Assembly: GCA_025358125.1 (NCBI GenBank)
Contig: JANYKS010000059.1
Span: 1-52,931 of the forward strand
From: Actinomycetes bacterium
GTDB lineage: Bacteria; Actinomycetota; Acidimicrobiia; Acidimicrobiales; Ilumatobacteraceae
Direction of reading: 5' to 3'
DNA: 52,931 nucleotides
Shown here: in pieces, positions 16,157-24,898 of the stretch
Position numbering within the stretch: the stretch's first letter is position 1
Layout: each line of letters starts with the position of its first letter
The notes under the pieces: generated by a model
Databases searched by the model: none
What the model was told of the DNA's origin: nothing
The model's input: the letters and a program-made list of their open reading frames with translations, nothing else
Translations under genes and position numbers: made by a program

Positions 16157-17958
16157 GGCGCACCCGGCACGCGATTGTTCTTGCAGCCGTGGCGACGCTG
16201 ATCCCCGCCGCGTGTTCCAGCGTGAGCAAGCAGCAGACGAGCGGCACCGGCCTCTCGGGCGATCCGGGCAACTGCATCACGGTCGACATGGCTGTCAGCC
16301 CGGAAAAGGTGACGCTGCTCACCGATTTGGCGAACACGTTCAACAACAGTTCGACCAAGGCCAACGGCAAGTGCATCTTCGTGCGCCCGGCGCGGAAGGC
16401 AAGCGGTGGCGCCGCCCAACTGCTGATCGACGGCTGGCCAGACCCGGCCAACAACGGCCCGCGGCCGGTGATCTGGTCGCCGGCCGCCAGCGGCTGGGGT
16501 GCCGTCGTCAACGAGAAGTCCGCCAAGAACCTGGCGCCGGCAGGCACACCCTTCATGCTCACACCACTCGTCATCGCGATGCCCAAACCAATGGCGGACG
16601 CCCTCGGCTACCCAGCCAAGCCGATCGGCTTCAGCGACATCGTCGCCCTGGCCAGCAATCCCGCCGGCTGGGCATCGTACGGCCACCCCGAATGGGGTGC
16701 GTTCAAGCTCGGCAAGACGAACCCCAACTTCTCGACCAGCGGCCTCAATTTCACGGTCGCCGAGTACTACGCAGCGACGGGTAAGACGCGCGGTCTCACG
16801 CTCGAAGACCTCAAGCGCCCTGAGGTCGTCGACTTCGCCAAGAACGTCGAGCAGAGCGTTGTCCACTACGGCGACACGACACTCACATTCTTGAACAACT
16901 GGTACAAGGCGGACCAGCGCGGCAACGCGCTGACGTACGTATCCGCTGTCGCGGTGGAGGAGAAGTCGGTCATCGACTACAACAGCGGTAACCCCGACGG
17001 CATCCTCGACCCTGGCGAGACGCCGCGACCGCCGCGCGATCCGCTCGTGGCCATCTACCCGAAGGAGGGCACGCTCTTCTCCGACAACCCGTTCATCATC
17101 CTCAACGCCGACTGGGTCACGGCCGATCAACGTGCGGCTGCCAAGCTGTTCCAAGATTTCGTCCAGACCGCGGAGAATCAGCAGAAGGTGTTGCAATTCG
17201 GCTTCCGACCGAACAACCCGGCTGTGGCGATCGGCGAGCCGATCACCGCCAAGAACGGCCTCGATCCCAATCAGCCCCAGTCCGAATTGGAGGTCCCCGA
17301 CTCGAAGGTGTTGGTCGGCGTACTCGATGCGTGGGCACAGCAGCGCAAGGACGCCAAGGTCCTGCTCGTGCTCGATGTCAGCGGCAGCATGGGCGATCCG
17401 GTCGGCGACAAGGGCCAGACCAAACTGGACCTCGCGATCCAGGCGGCCGTCAACTCGCTCGATAAGTTCAAGAACTCCGACGAGGTCGGGCTCTGGATCT
17501 TCTCGACCGGCCTCGATTCCAGCGGAGCCACTCACCTCGAACTGGTGCCGACTGCGCCGATGAGTCAGAACCGCGAGAAGCTGCGCAGTGCGATTCGAGC
17601 CCAACGCCCGCTCAACGCCACGCCGCTGTACTCGGTCACCACGGCCGCCTACCTGGCGGCACGCGACCGCTTCGATCCGACCAAGATCAACGCCGTCGTC
17701 TTCTTGACCGACGGCCAGAACGACGACGGCAATGTCGATGACGACCGGCAGCAGTACGACGAGATGATCAAGACGCTGAGTTCCGGGTCAGAAGGTGTCG
17801 ACAGCAAGTCCGTGCGTGTGTTCACGATCAGCTACGGCGCCGGCGCCGACACCTCGACGCTCAAGGCCATTGCCGAGGCCACCACGGCCGCCTACTACGA
17901 CGCCAGCAATCCGGCCACCATCGACCAAGTGTTCACCAACGTGGTGTCAAACTTCTAG
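16153..17958 (+). CDS. lipoprotein with solute-binding-like and VWA domains
   Basis: A 601-aa predicted lipoprotein. The signal peptide ends in the lipobox LIPAACS. Residues about 35-370 resemble an extracellular solute-binding protein (SBP_bac_11 type: LLTDLANTFNNSS, WSPAASGWGAVVNE, FSDNPFIILNADWV). Residues about 400-601 are a von Willebrand A domain with MIDAS DVSGS at 408-412, and VVFLTDGQND later. Fusion of the two domains suggests a sensor or adhesion module on the outer face of the membrane rather than a transporter. The ATG overlaps the preceding stop as ATGA. A longer open frame reaches back to 14893 but only overlaps upstream genes. Confidence 0.85.
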   Translation: MRRTRHAIVLAAVATLIPAACSSVSKQQTSGTGLSGDPGNCITVDMAVSPEKVTLLTDLANTFNNSSTKANGKCIFVRPARKASGGAAQLLIDGWPDPANNGPRPVIWSPAASGWGAVVNEKSAKNLAPAGTPFMLTPLVIAMPKPMADALGYPAKPIGFSDIVALASNPAGWASYGHPEWGAFKLGKTNPNFSTSGLNFTVAEYYAATGKTRGLTLEDLKRPEVVDFAKNVEQSVVHYGDTTLTFLNNWYKADQRGNALTYVSAVAVEEKSVIDYNSGNPDGILDPGETPRPPRDPLVAIYPKEGTLFSDNPFIILNADWVTADQRAAAKLFQDFVQTAENQQKVLQFGFRPNNPAVAIGEPITAKNGLDPNQPQSELEVPDSKVLVGVLDAWAQQRKDAKVLLVLDVSGSMGDPVGDKGQTKLDLAIQAAVNSLDKFKNSDEVGLWIFSTGLDSSGATHLELVPTAPMSQNREKLRSAIRAQRPLNATPLYSVTTAAYLAARDRFDPTKINAVVFLTDGQNDDGNVDDDRQQYDEMIKTLSSGSEGVDSKSVRVFTISYGAGADTSTLKAIAEATTAAYYDASNPATIDQVFTNVVSNF

Positions 17959-17964
17959 TTGCTC

Positions 17965-18822
17965 ATGGGCCGTCTTCGTTTTCGCGATCGTTTCTTCACT
18001 CCGCCGGTCGGCAGAGCGCTCCTCTCGCCGTGGAGCATCCTGCTGCTCGGTGTCGTCACCGCTGCCGCAATCGTGCTCGGCGCGCCGCTCGGGGTGGCAG
18101 CCGCTCTTGGCGTCACCGCATACGCGATCAGGGCGATGTTCGCAGTACCACGCGACGCAAGGAACGGCACCCGGATCGATCCATTCGTGCTCAAGGAACC
18201 GTGGCGTGGTTACGTGCAGAGCGCCCAATCGGCGAAGCTGCGCTTCGAACGCACCGTCGATGGTACGCGCCCCGGGCCGCTACGCGATCACCTCCGCACG
18301 CTGTCGGCTCGCCTCGACGACGGCATCGAGGAGTCGTGGCGGATTGCGTCGCGCGGCGACGACATCGACGCCGCGATCGGGCGACTGACCACGGACCAGG
18401 CACAATCCGAACTCTCCCAACTTCGCGCCCAGGCAGAACAGCAGGGCGGTTCGACGGACCTCGCATCGACCATCCAATCGCTCGAGGCCCAGATCAGCTC
18501 TGGTCAGCGGATGCAGCAGGTGTCGACGTCGACCCGCAATCGGCTCCGCCTGCTCGACGCCCGGTTCGACGAACTCGTCGCGCGTGCCGTCGAGGTGAGC
18601 ATCGGCAGTGGCGATAGCGGCGTCCTCGGCAACGACGTCAACGATCTCGTCACCGAACTGGAGGGCCTCCGCCTCGCTATCGACGACACCCGTCGCGCCG
18701 ACACCGGCGAACTCCCCGCCGCTGCGCCGCCGACATCACGTCAGCCGCCATCATTGCGGCCGTCTGCCTCGCAGCCGGCCGATGAAAATCCGCAGACCCG
18801 GCCAACCCAAGGCAGCGGATGA
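17965..18822 (+). CDS. membrane protein with cytosolic coiled coil
   Basis: A 285-aa protein with no family I recognise. Residues about 15-55 form two adjacent hydrophobic helices (SILLLGVVTAAAIVLG and VAAALGVTAYAIRAMF). Residues about 90-235 are charged and heptad-like, consistent with a coiled coil. The last 45 residues are Pro/Ser-rich and disordered. It starts 6 nt after the VWA gene stop and its TGA overlaps the murJ ATG, so it is operonic with both. An adaptor role between the membrane and PspA or the AAA+ ATPase is a guess from this context. Confidence 0.65.
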   Translation: MGRLRFRDRFFTPPVGRALLSPWSILLLGVVTAAAIVLGAPLGVAAALGVTAYAIRAMFAVPRDARNGTRIDPFVLKEPWRGYVQSAQSAKLRFERTVDGTRPGPLRDHLRTLSARLDDGIEESWRIASRGDDIDAAIGRLTTDQAQSELSQLRAQAEQQGGSTDLASTIQSLEAQISSGQRMQQVSTSTRNRLRLLDARFDELVARAVEVSIGSGDSGVLGNDVNDLVTELEGLRLAIDDTRRADTGELPAAAPPTSRQPPSLRPSASQPADENPQTRPTQGSG

Positions 18823-20432
18823 ACCCTTCGGCCGAAAGTGGCCGATTGCTGCGGTCGAATCTGGTGGTCGCGATCGGTACCGCGCTGTCGCGAGTCACCG
18901 GCCTGATCCGGATCGTCGTGCTCAGCTACGTCATCGGCCAGACCGCGCTCGCGGATGCCTACAACGCGGCGAACAACAGCCCCAACGCGATCTACGAACT
19001 GCTCATCGGCGGCGTGCTCTCGGCGAGTCTCGTGCCGCTGTTCACCCGCTACGCCGAGCAGAAAGACGACGAGGCGACAACTGCGGTCGTCACCGTTTCC
19101 GTCGTCGCGATGAGCGTGTTGACGACCATGGCCGTGCTCGCGGCTCCGTGGGTCTTTCACCTCTATTCACTGAGCCCGTCATCGAAGGTCGACCGCGACC
19201 AGTTCCGGACGGTGGGCACCGAACTGGCCCGGATCTTTCTGATCCAGATTTTCTTCTACGGATTGTCGGCGCTCGGCACGTCGCTGCTCAACGCGCGACG
19301 CCGCTTCTTCGCAGCAGCGTGGGCGCCCGTGCTGTCCAACGTCGTCATCATCGCCAGTCTGCTGTCCATTCCTGCGATCGTCAAGCACAAGGACGTGCAG
19401 TTGGGCGACGTGCTCGACAACACCGCACTCCGGCTCACGCTCGGCCTCGGAGCAACGTTGGGCATCGCCGTCATGGCGCTCGCCCTGTGGCCGGCACTCA
19501 GGCAGGCCGGCGTGCCGTTGAAACTCAACGGCAGCTTCCGCCATCCAGCCGTCAAGCAGTTGCTGCGCCTATCCGGTTGGACGCTCGGCTATGCCGCCGC
19601 GAATCAGGTCGCCATCATCGTCGTCCAAAACCTCGCACTGAGCAAGGGTGTCGGTCAGCAGGACGCGTACTCCAAGGCGTTCATCTTTTTCGTGCTCCCC
19701 CATGGTCTGCTCGCCGTTTCGATCGCAACCACGTTCGTACCGGAACTGACCCGTTTCGTGACGAAGAAGGATAGAGCGGCGTTCATCTCGCGAGCATCGC
19801 TCGGCATCCGGATGGTGGCCTTACTGACACTGCCCGCCGGTTTCGGCCTTTTCGTTCTCCGCCGTTCGATCATCGGCGGCATCCTCCAGCACGGCAAATT
19901 CACCTCGATCAACGCGCTGCACACGAGCCGCGCGCTCGGTGGCTTCGCGCTCGGCCTCGTTGGCTTCAGCGTCTACCTGTTCGTGCTGCGCGGCTTCTAC
20001 GCCCACCAGGACGCACGCACACCGTTCATGATCAACTTGTTCGAAAATGCGATCAACATCCTGCTGGCCTTCGTGTTGGTCGGCCGATACGGCGTGCTCG
20101 GACTCGGATTGTCGTTCGCGATCGCCTATCTGGTCAGCGCGGCACTCGGCCTGCTGATCCTCAGCTACAAGGTGCCGGGCTTCGAGCTGCGGCCGCTGTA
20201 CACCAGCCTGTGGCGGATGTTGCTGGCCTCGCTGATCATGGCCGAGGCGGTGTGGTTCGTCGCTCGCCAGGTCGGGGCGAACTCCGGCAGCGGCGCCGTC
20301 CCGCGGGCGATCGGAGGCACGATCGTCGGCGCCGTCGTGTACGGCGCGGTGCTCACCGCACTCCGCTCGCCGGAGCTGGCATTCCTGAAAAACCAAGTGC
20401 GCCGCAGGACTGCGTCCACCGAAACTGTCTAG
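18819..20432 (+). CDS. murJ: MurJ/MviN family lipid II flippase
   Basis: A 537-aa polytopic inner-membrane protein of the MOP superfamily that moves lipid II across the membrane for peptidoglycan synthesis. The N-terminus (TALSRVTGLIRIVVLS) and ADAYNAANNSPNAIYELLIGGVLSA region are typical of MurJ, as is FFYGLSALGTSLLNARRRFFAAAWAPVLSN. About 14 transmembrane segments are visible. In many Actinomycetota murJ lies near the replication terminus/origin genes with trxB; here it sits inside the AAA-SBP-VWA-PspA operon. The ATG overlaps the upstream stop as ATGA. Confidence 0.92.
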   Translation: MNPSAESGRLLRSNLVVAIGTALSRVTGLIRIVVLSYVIGQTALADAYNAANNSPNAIYELLIGGVLSASLVPLFTRYAEQKDDEATTAVVTVSVVAMSVLTTMAVLAAPWVFHLYSLSPSSKVDRDQFRTVGTELARIFLIQIFFYGLSALGTSLLNARRRFFAAAWAPVLSNVVIIASLLSIPAIVKHKDVQLGDVLDNTALRLTLGLGATLGIAVMALALWPALRQAGVPLKLNGSFRHPAVKQLLRLSGWTLGYAAANQVAIIVVQNLALSKGVGQQDAYSKAFIFFVLPHGLLAVSIATTFVPELTRFVTKKDRAAFISRASLGIRMVALLTLPAGFGLFVLRRSIIGGILQHGKFTSINALHTSRALGGFALGLVGFSVYLFVLRGFYAHQDARTPFMINLFENAINILLAFVLVGRYGVLGLGLSFAIAYLVSAALGLLILSYKVPGFELRPLYTSLWRMLLASLIMAEAVWFVARQVGANSGSGAVPRAIGGTIVGAVVYGAVLTALRSPELAFLKNQVRRRTASTETV

Positions 20433-20435
20433 TAT
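20430..20435 (+). promoter_or_regulatory. -10 hexamer TAGTAT overlapping the murJ stop codon
   Basis: TAGTAT ends 7 nt before ATG 20443 of pspA, and its first three bases are the TAG stop of murJ. GGAG at 20438-20441 is too close to the ATG to be a normal Shine-Dalgarno site. pspA could therefore be transcribed alone as a leaderless mRNA in addition to operon read-through. Confidence 0.55.
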
Positions 20436-20442
20436 TCGGAGC

Positions 20443-21261
20443 ATGTTCAAACTGTTTCGCAAGTGGTGGAAGTACATCGGGGCGAAGTTCAACAAGAACT
20501 TCAACGACAGGGCGGATCCCGCGATTCAGCTCGAACAAGCACTCACCGAGGCCCAGGATCAGCACCGGCGGTTGAGGGAACAGGCCGTCAACGTGATCGC
20601 CACCCAAAAGCAGAGCGAGCTGCGGTTGAACGCCAAAATGGCCGAGCTGGAGAAGCTCAACGCCAACGCCCGCCAAGCGCTGGTGATGGCTGCCGACGCC
20701 AGCAAGGGCGGTGACGCCACGAAGGCCGCGCAGTACAACAGCGCCGCCGAGACCATCGCTAATTCGCTGATCCAGGTCGAAAAGGACGTCGAGGGTTTGA
20801 AGGCGATGGTCATGAGCTCGACCCAGGCTTCGGATCAGGCCAAAGCAGCCGTCGCCCAGAACAGTCGGCTCCTGCAGCAAAAGCTGTCGGAGAAGAACAA
20901 GCTGCTCTCCCAGCTGGAGCAGGCCAAGATGCAAGAGCAGATGAACAAGGCGATGGATCAGCTCAGCGAAACCGTCGGCGACGACGTTCCGACGTTGAAG
21001 GAAGTGAGCGAAAAGATCGAGGCCCGTTACGCCAAGGCCCAGGCCTCATCGGAGTTGCAGGAAACCAACGTCGGGGCACGCATCCAGGAAGTGGAGATGG
21101 CCAGCGCCAACGTCGAGGCCCAGGGCCGGCTCAGCCAGCTCCGCGAAGAACTCGGCCTCAACCCTGCCCCTGCGGCCGCAGAGATCACCTCCCCGGCAGC
21201 GGATGCCACTGCGCCCGCAACCGACCCGGTCGAGCAGGCCAGACCCGTCCCCGGTGCGTAG
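20443..21261 (+). CDS. pspA: PspA/IM30 family membrane-stress protein
   Basis: A 272-aa ESCRT-III-like protein that binds stressed inner membrane and preserves its integrity. The N-terminal amphipathic segment (MFKLFRKWWKYIGAKFN) and the following DPAIQLEQALTEAQDQH helix are diagnostic. A long coiled coil runs to about residue 225. An Ala/Pro-rich tail of about 40 residues is extra compared with E. coli PspA. No pspF or pspBC homologues are visible, so control is probably of the actinobacterial type. It is the last gene of the rightward envelope cluster and is convergent with proB across 7 bp. Confidence 0.9.
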   Translation: MFKLFRKWWKYIGAKFNKNFNDRADPAIQLEQALTEAQDQHRRLREQAVNVIATQKQSELRLNAKMAELEKLNANARQALVMAADASKGGDATKAAQYNSAAETIANSLIQVEKDVEGLKAMVMSSTQASDQAKAAVAQNSRLLQQKLSEKNKLLSQLEQAKMQEQMNKAMDQLSETVGDDVPTLKEVSEKIEARYAKAQASSELQETNVGARIQEVEMASANVEAQGRLSQLREELGLNPAPAAAEITSPAADATAPATDPVEQARPVPGA

Positions 21262-21268
21262 CCGCAAC

Positions 21269-22357
21269 TCAGTGCGGGAGGAGCACAAGGTCATCGCGGT
21301 GGATGACCTCATGGGCGATACGCGCCGGTAGGTCCCGTGTCCTGCGCCCGGCGTGCTCCTGAACGACCTCGGCGCCCGAAACGGCCATTCCGCGAGCGAA
21401 CACCGTGCCATCGGGATTGCGCACCTCGATGGTGGCGCCCTCGCTGAAATCACCGTCGACGCCGATGACGCCCGCCGGCAGCAACGATGTACCCCGCTCT
21501 GTGAGCGCGCGGTACGCGCCAGCATCGACGGTGACCGAACCCTGGACCCGGCTTGCGAAGCCGATCCAGAGCTTGCGCGCCGGCAGCCGCCGATCGCTCG
21601 GCGCGAACCGGGTGCCCACCGGCACGCCGCCGACGGCGTCGACCAACACGTTCGGGCGCAGCGCCTCCGCGATGACGGCGCTCACGCCGGACCAACTCGC
21701 GAGACGAGCAGCCCACAACTTCGACGCCATGCCACCCCTGCCCCGATCGGTCCCGGTCGGCCCGGCGCTGACCGAAACCAACGGATCATTGGCGGGCACC
21801 TCGCCGATCAAGGTCGCAGACGAGTCGGTGCGTGGGTCGGCGGTGTACAGCCCCGGCGTATCGGTGAGCAGCACGAGCATGTCGGCGCTGACGTTGTGGG
21901 CGACGAGCGCGGCGATCCGGTCGTTGTCGCCGTAGCGGATCTCGTCGTTGGCGACGGTGTCGTTCTCGTTGACGATCGGGATGCAGCCGAGGTCAAGCAA
22001 TCTGGTCAGCGTCTGGCGGGCGTGAAGGTACTGCTGGCGGTTGGCGAAGTCATGTGGCACGAGAAGCACCTGCGCCGCAACGAGGTCGTGGCGGGCGAGC
22101 TCGTGGTTGTACTCCTCCATCAGCCGCGGCTGGCCGGCAGCGGCGAGGGCCTGCAGCGTCAGCACGTCGGTGGGTCTCGACGCAAAACCGAGTGCCGCCA
22201 CACCGGCAGAGATCGCGGCTGAACTCACGAGGATGACCTCATGACCCTGCGAACGCAACTCGGCCATCTGATCGCAGAGTGAGGCGATCACGTCGCGCTG
22301 GATGACCCCGGTCGCGTTGGTCAGCGATGACGTCCCGACTTTGGCAACGACGCGCAT
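21269..22357 (-). CDS. proB: glutamate 5-kinase with PUA domain
   Basis: Phosphorylates L-glutamate with ATP, the first step of proline synthesis. The 362-aa length and two-domain structure match E. coli ProB: an amino-acid kinase domain (VVAKVGTSSLT at the start, VILVSSAAISAG, IPIVNENDTV) and a C-terminal PUA domain from about residue 275. The ATG is immediately next to the obgE stop (0 nt between), so the two are cotranscribed. proA is not in the window. Confidence 0.95.
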   Translation of the reverse strand: MRVVAKVGTSSLTNATGVIQRDVIASLCDQMAELRSQGHEVILVSSAAISAGVAALGFASRPTDVLTLQALAAAGQPRLMEEYNHELARHDLVAAQVLLVPHDFANRQQYLHARQTLTRLLDLGCIPIVNENDTVANDEIRYGDNDRIAALVAHNVSADMLVLLTDTPGLYTADPRTDSSATLIGEVPANDPLVSVSAGPTGTDRGRGGMASKLWAARLASWSGVSAVIAEALRPNVLVDAVGGVPVGTRFAPSDRRLPARKLWIGFASRVQGSVTVDAGAYRALTERGTSLLPAGVIGVDGDFSEGATIEVRNPDGTVFARGMAVSGAEVVQEHAGRRTRDLPARIAHEVIHRDDLVLLPH

Positions 22358-23599
22358 CTAGAGATCCGGTTCGTACTCGAAGCTGAAGTCGCCGATCCAG
22401 ATGATGTCGCCCTCCTGCGCACCGGCGCGACTGAGCAGCCGGTCGACACCGAGCTTCTTGAGCCGATCGTCGATCCAGTTGAGTGCCTCCGGAGTGGTGA
22501 CGTCGTTGAGCGCAACGACCCGCTCGACACTGCGACCGAGTAGACGGAACTGATTCGCATCGATCCGCTGGACCACGGAACCATCAACCTCGGGGCGGAT
22601 GATGACGATGCCATCCCTGCTCGGTTGGGCCAAGCGGGCACGGTCCACGAGCACGGCCATCTTGGCGACGAGATCGCGAACGCCCTGATGGGTCGGAGCG
22701 CAGATCCGCAAGCCGTCCCACTCCGTCTCGGACCCGATGTCGTTCTTGGTACCGACGACGACCCGTGGCCGCTCGAGCATCTCAGGCTGGTAGTTCTGGA
22801 GCTCATGGAGCAGGATCCGCTCCTGCTCGGCCGGGCTGACGCCATCAGTGGCGGCGAGATCCACCAGCACACACAGCACGCGCGCCCGCTCGATGTGGCG
22901 GAGGAACTGATGGCCGAGGCCTTTGCCCTCGCTCGCCCCCTCGATCAGGCCGGGGATGTCAGCGACGATGAACTCGGTGTCGGCATCGAGGCGGACAACG
23001 CCGAGGTGGGGCTCGAGCGTCGTGAACGGATATTCCGCGATCTTCGGTTTGGCGGCGCTGATCGAACTGATCAACGTGCTCTTGCCGGCGTTGGGAAATC
23101 CGACGAGGGCGACGTCGGCCATCAGCTTGAGATCGAGTTTTAGCCACCGATCGTTGCCGTGCTCGCCCTGTTCGGCGAACGTGGGGGCGCGCCGACGGTT
23201 CGACCAGAATTTTGCATTCCCCCGACCCCCCCGGCCGCCCGGCGCAGCAATCCAGCGGTCGCCGTGATGCACCAGGTCGGCCATCAGCTCGCCGCTGTAC
23301 ATGTCCCTCGCGACGGTGCCCTCTGGCACCATCACCTCGATGCTCTCACCCTTCTTGCCGTGCTGATCCTTGCCCTTGCCGTGCGCGCCGTCTTTGGCCC
23401 GCCGATGGGGATGATCCCTGAACGCGAGCAGCGAAGCGACATTTCTGCTGGCCACCAGCCACACATCGCCGCCGGCCCCACCATCTCCGCCGTTGGGGCC
23501 CCCGAATGCGACAGGGCCCTCGCGACGAAACGATACACAGCCGGCGCCGCCGTCGCCGCCGCGCACATTCAGTTGGGCTTCGTCGACGAATCCACTCAT
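22358..23599 (-). CDS. obgE: Obg family GTPase
   Basis: A ribosome-associated GTPase linked to 50S maturation and the stringent response. The 413-aa product has the Gly-rich Obg fold (about 1-158, RGGDGGAGCVSFRRE), the G domain with Walker A GFPNAGKSTLI, DIPGL and GTKNDIG, and a C-terminal OCT domain (about 340-413, ending in GDIIWIGDFSFEYEPDL). The upstream minus-strand sequence has TAGCCT 11 nt before ATG 23599, a possible promoter. In most Actinomycetota obgE follows rpmA directly; here dgt separates them. Confidence 0.96.
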   Translation of the reverse strand: MSGFVDEAQLNVRGGDGGAGCVSFRREGPVAFGGPNGGDGGAGGDVWLVASRNVASLLAFRDHPHRRAKDGAHGKGKDQHGKKGESIEVMVPEGTVARDMYSGELMADLVHHGDRWIAAPGGRGGRGNAKFWSNRRRAPTFAEQGEHGNDRWLKLDLKLMADVALVGFPNAGKSTLISSISAAKPKIAEYPFTTLEPHLGVVRLDADTEFIVADIPGLIEGASEGKGLGHQFLRHIERARVLCVLVDLAATDGVSPAEQERILLHELQNYQPEMLERPRVVVGTKNDIGSETEWDGLRICAPTHQGVRDLVAKMAVLVDRARLAQPSRDGIVIIRPEVDGSVVQRIDANQFRLLGRSVERVVALNDVTTPEALNWIDDRLKKLGVDRLLSRAGAQEGDIIWIGDFSFEYEPDL

Positions 23600-23634
23600 A
23601 GGCCAGGTTGAGGCTATCTGTTACACCCATTGCG

Positions 23635-23640
23635 TATGTT
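23635..23640 (+). promoter_or_regulatory. -10 hexamer TATGTT, leaderless start at 23648
   Basis: TATGTT ends 7 nt before ATG 23648, in the 48-bp gap shared with the divergent obgE gene. This decides between several in-frame starts for dgt. Confidence 0.55.
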
Positions 23641-23647
23641 GTGGGTC

Positions 23648-24826
23648 ATGAATGAGTTCGTGCCGCAGCGAGCGCAACGGTGGGCGTCCACCATGTCTGG
23701 CCACATGTCCGGCGAAATCGGCGCTGGCGTTCAACTCGCGCACGCCGATTCGTGGGCCGGATCCGGCGCCAACGCGATCATCGAACGTGGCGCCCGCGAG
23801 GAGATCCAGGACGCGACGATGGCGCGCCTCGCGACCCGTTCCAGTGACGGTGGCGACCGCGCGACCGATGAGGAGCCAGATCCGTACCGCACCTGTTTCG
23901 AGCGCGACCGGGACCGAATCCTGCACGCCTCGGCGTTCCGACGTCTGGCCGGCAAGACCCAGGTCTTCGTCTTTCCGGATGATCACCAGCGCACACGCCT
24001 GACCCACGCGCTGGAGGTCGCCCAGGTGGCCGTGTCGATCTCGCGCGCCCTCGGCCTCAATGTTGCGCTGACCGAGGCGATCGCCCTCGGCCACGACTGC
24101 GGACACGGCCCGGGTGGGCATGCCAGCGAGGACGCGCTGACACCGTATCTCCCTGGCGGTTACGACCACGCGCTCTGGGGCGCCGATGTCACGCTCGCAC
24201 CGCTCAACCTGTGCCGCGAGACGCTCGACGGGATTCGCAACCATTCGTGGTCACGGCCGGCCCCGATGACACCCGAGGGCGAGGTCGTTTCGTGGGCAGA
24301 TCGCATCGCCTACGTCTGCCACGACTTCGAAGACGCCGTCGCGGCCGGCATCGTCACCGCCGACATGCTGCCTCCCATGGTGCGTGAGCGTTGTGGCGTC
24401 TCGCGCTCGCGCCAACTCGGCGCGTTCGTGCACGCGATGGTCGGTACCGCGGCGCAGACAGGTCGAATCGGCATGGTCCACGACTTCGCAGCTGCGCTGG
24501 CATCGTTCCGTTCGTTCAACTACGAGCAGATCTACCTGCGCCCGGCGTCGCGTGCCCAGGCAACCGCGGTCGTCGCGCTGCTCCAGGCGCTCGTCGAGCA
24601 CTACGCCGACCGCCCCAATCTGCTCGCCGACAGCAACGAACCGGCAGTGCCGACATCTCGCGACGCCCGGGTGCGGGGCGGCCTCCAGGCTGGCAGCGCT
24701 GAGGCGCTGCACGAGGCCGTTCGCTACGTCAGCGGAATGACCGACCGGTTCGCCTGCAGGCAGGCGATGATGCTGCTCGGCTGGGGCCCTGAGCGCCTCC
24801 CCCAGGGAATCGGCATCACCGGCTGA
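23648..24826 (+). CDS. dgt: dGTPase-like HD-domain triphosphohydrolase
   Basis: A 392-aa enzyme of the dGTP triphosphohydrolase family, which splits dNTPs to nucleoside and triphosphate. The entry YRTCFERDRDRILHASAFRRL is followed by metal ligands in THALEVAQVA (His), GHDCGHGPGGHAS (His-Asp) and SWADRIAYVCHD (Asp), the HD-domain set. The start is ATG 23648, given the TATGTT hexamer 7 nt upstream; an alternative upstream ATG at 23630 would overlap that hexamer. The N-terminal 60 residues before the family core are poorly conserved-looking. It lies divergent from obgE and convergent with rpmA across a strong terminator. Confidence 0.87.
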   Translation: MNEFVPQRAQRWASTMSGHMSGEIGAGVQLAHADSWAGSGANAIIERGAREEIQDATMARLATRSSDGGDRATDEEPDPYRTCFERDRDRILHASAFRRLAGKTQVFVFPDDHQRTRLTHALEVAQVAVSISRALGLNVALTEAIALGHDCGHGPGGHASEDALTPYLPGGYDHALWGADVTLAPLNLCRETLDGIRNHSWSRPAPMTPEGEVVSWADRIAYVCHDFEDAVAAGIVTADMLPPMVRERCGVSRSRQLGAFVHAMVGTAAQTGRIGMVHDFAAALASFRSFNYEQIYLRPASRAQATAVVALLQALVEHYADRPNLLADSNEPAVPTSRDARVRGGLQAGSAEALHEAVRYVSGMTDRFACRQAMMLLGWGPERLPQGIGITG

Positions 24827-24856
24827 GCCACCGATCCGGCACCCGAAAACGAAAGG

Positions 24857-24885
24857 GACCCGGCCCAGTGGGCCGGGTCTTTCTC
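24857..24885. terminator. bidirectional intrinsic terminator between dgt and rpmA
   Basis: A perfect 10-bp stem, GACCCGGCCC (24857-24866) with GGGCCGGGTC (24870-24879), closes an AGT loop and is followed by TTTCTC. On the other strand the hairpin is followed by CCTTTCGTTTTC. It serves both dgt (plus) and rpmA (minus). Confidence 0.85.
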
Positions 24886-24898
24886 GAATGGGCGCGGT

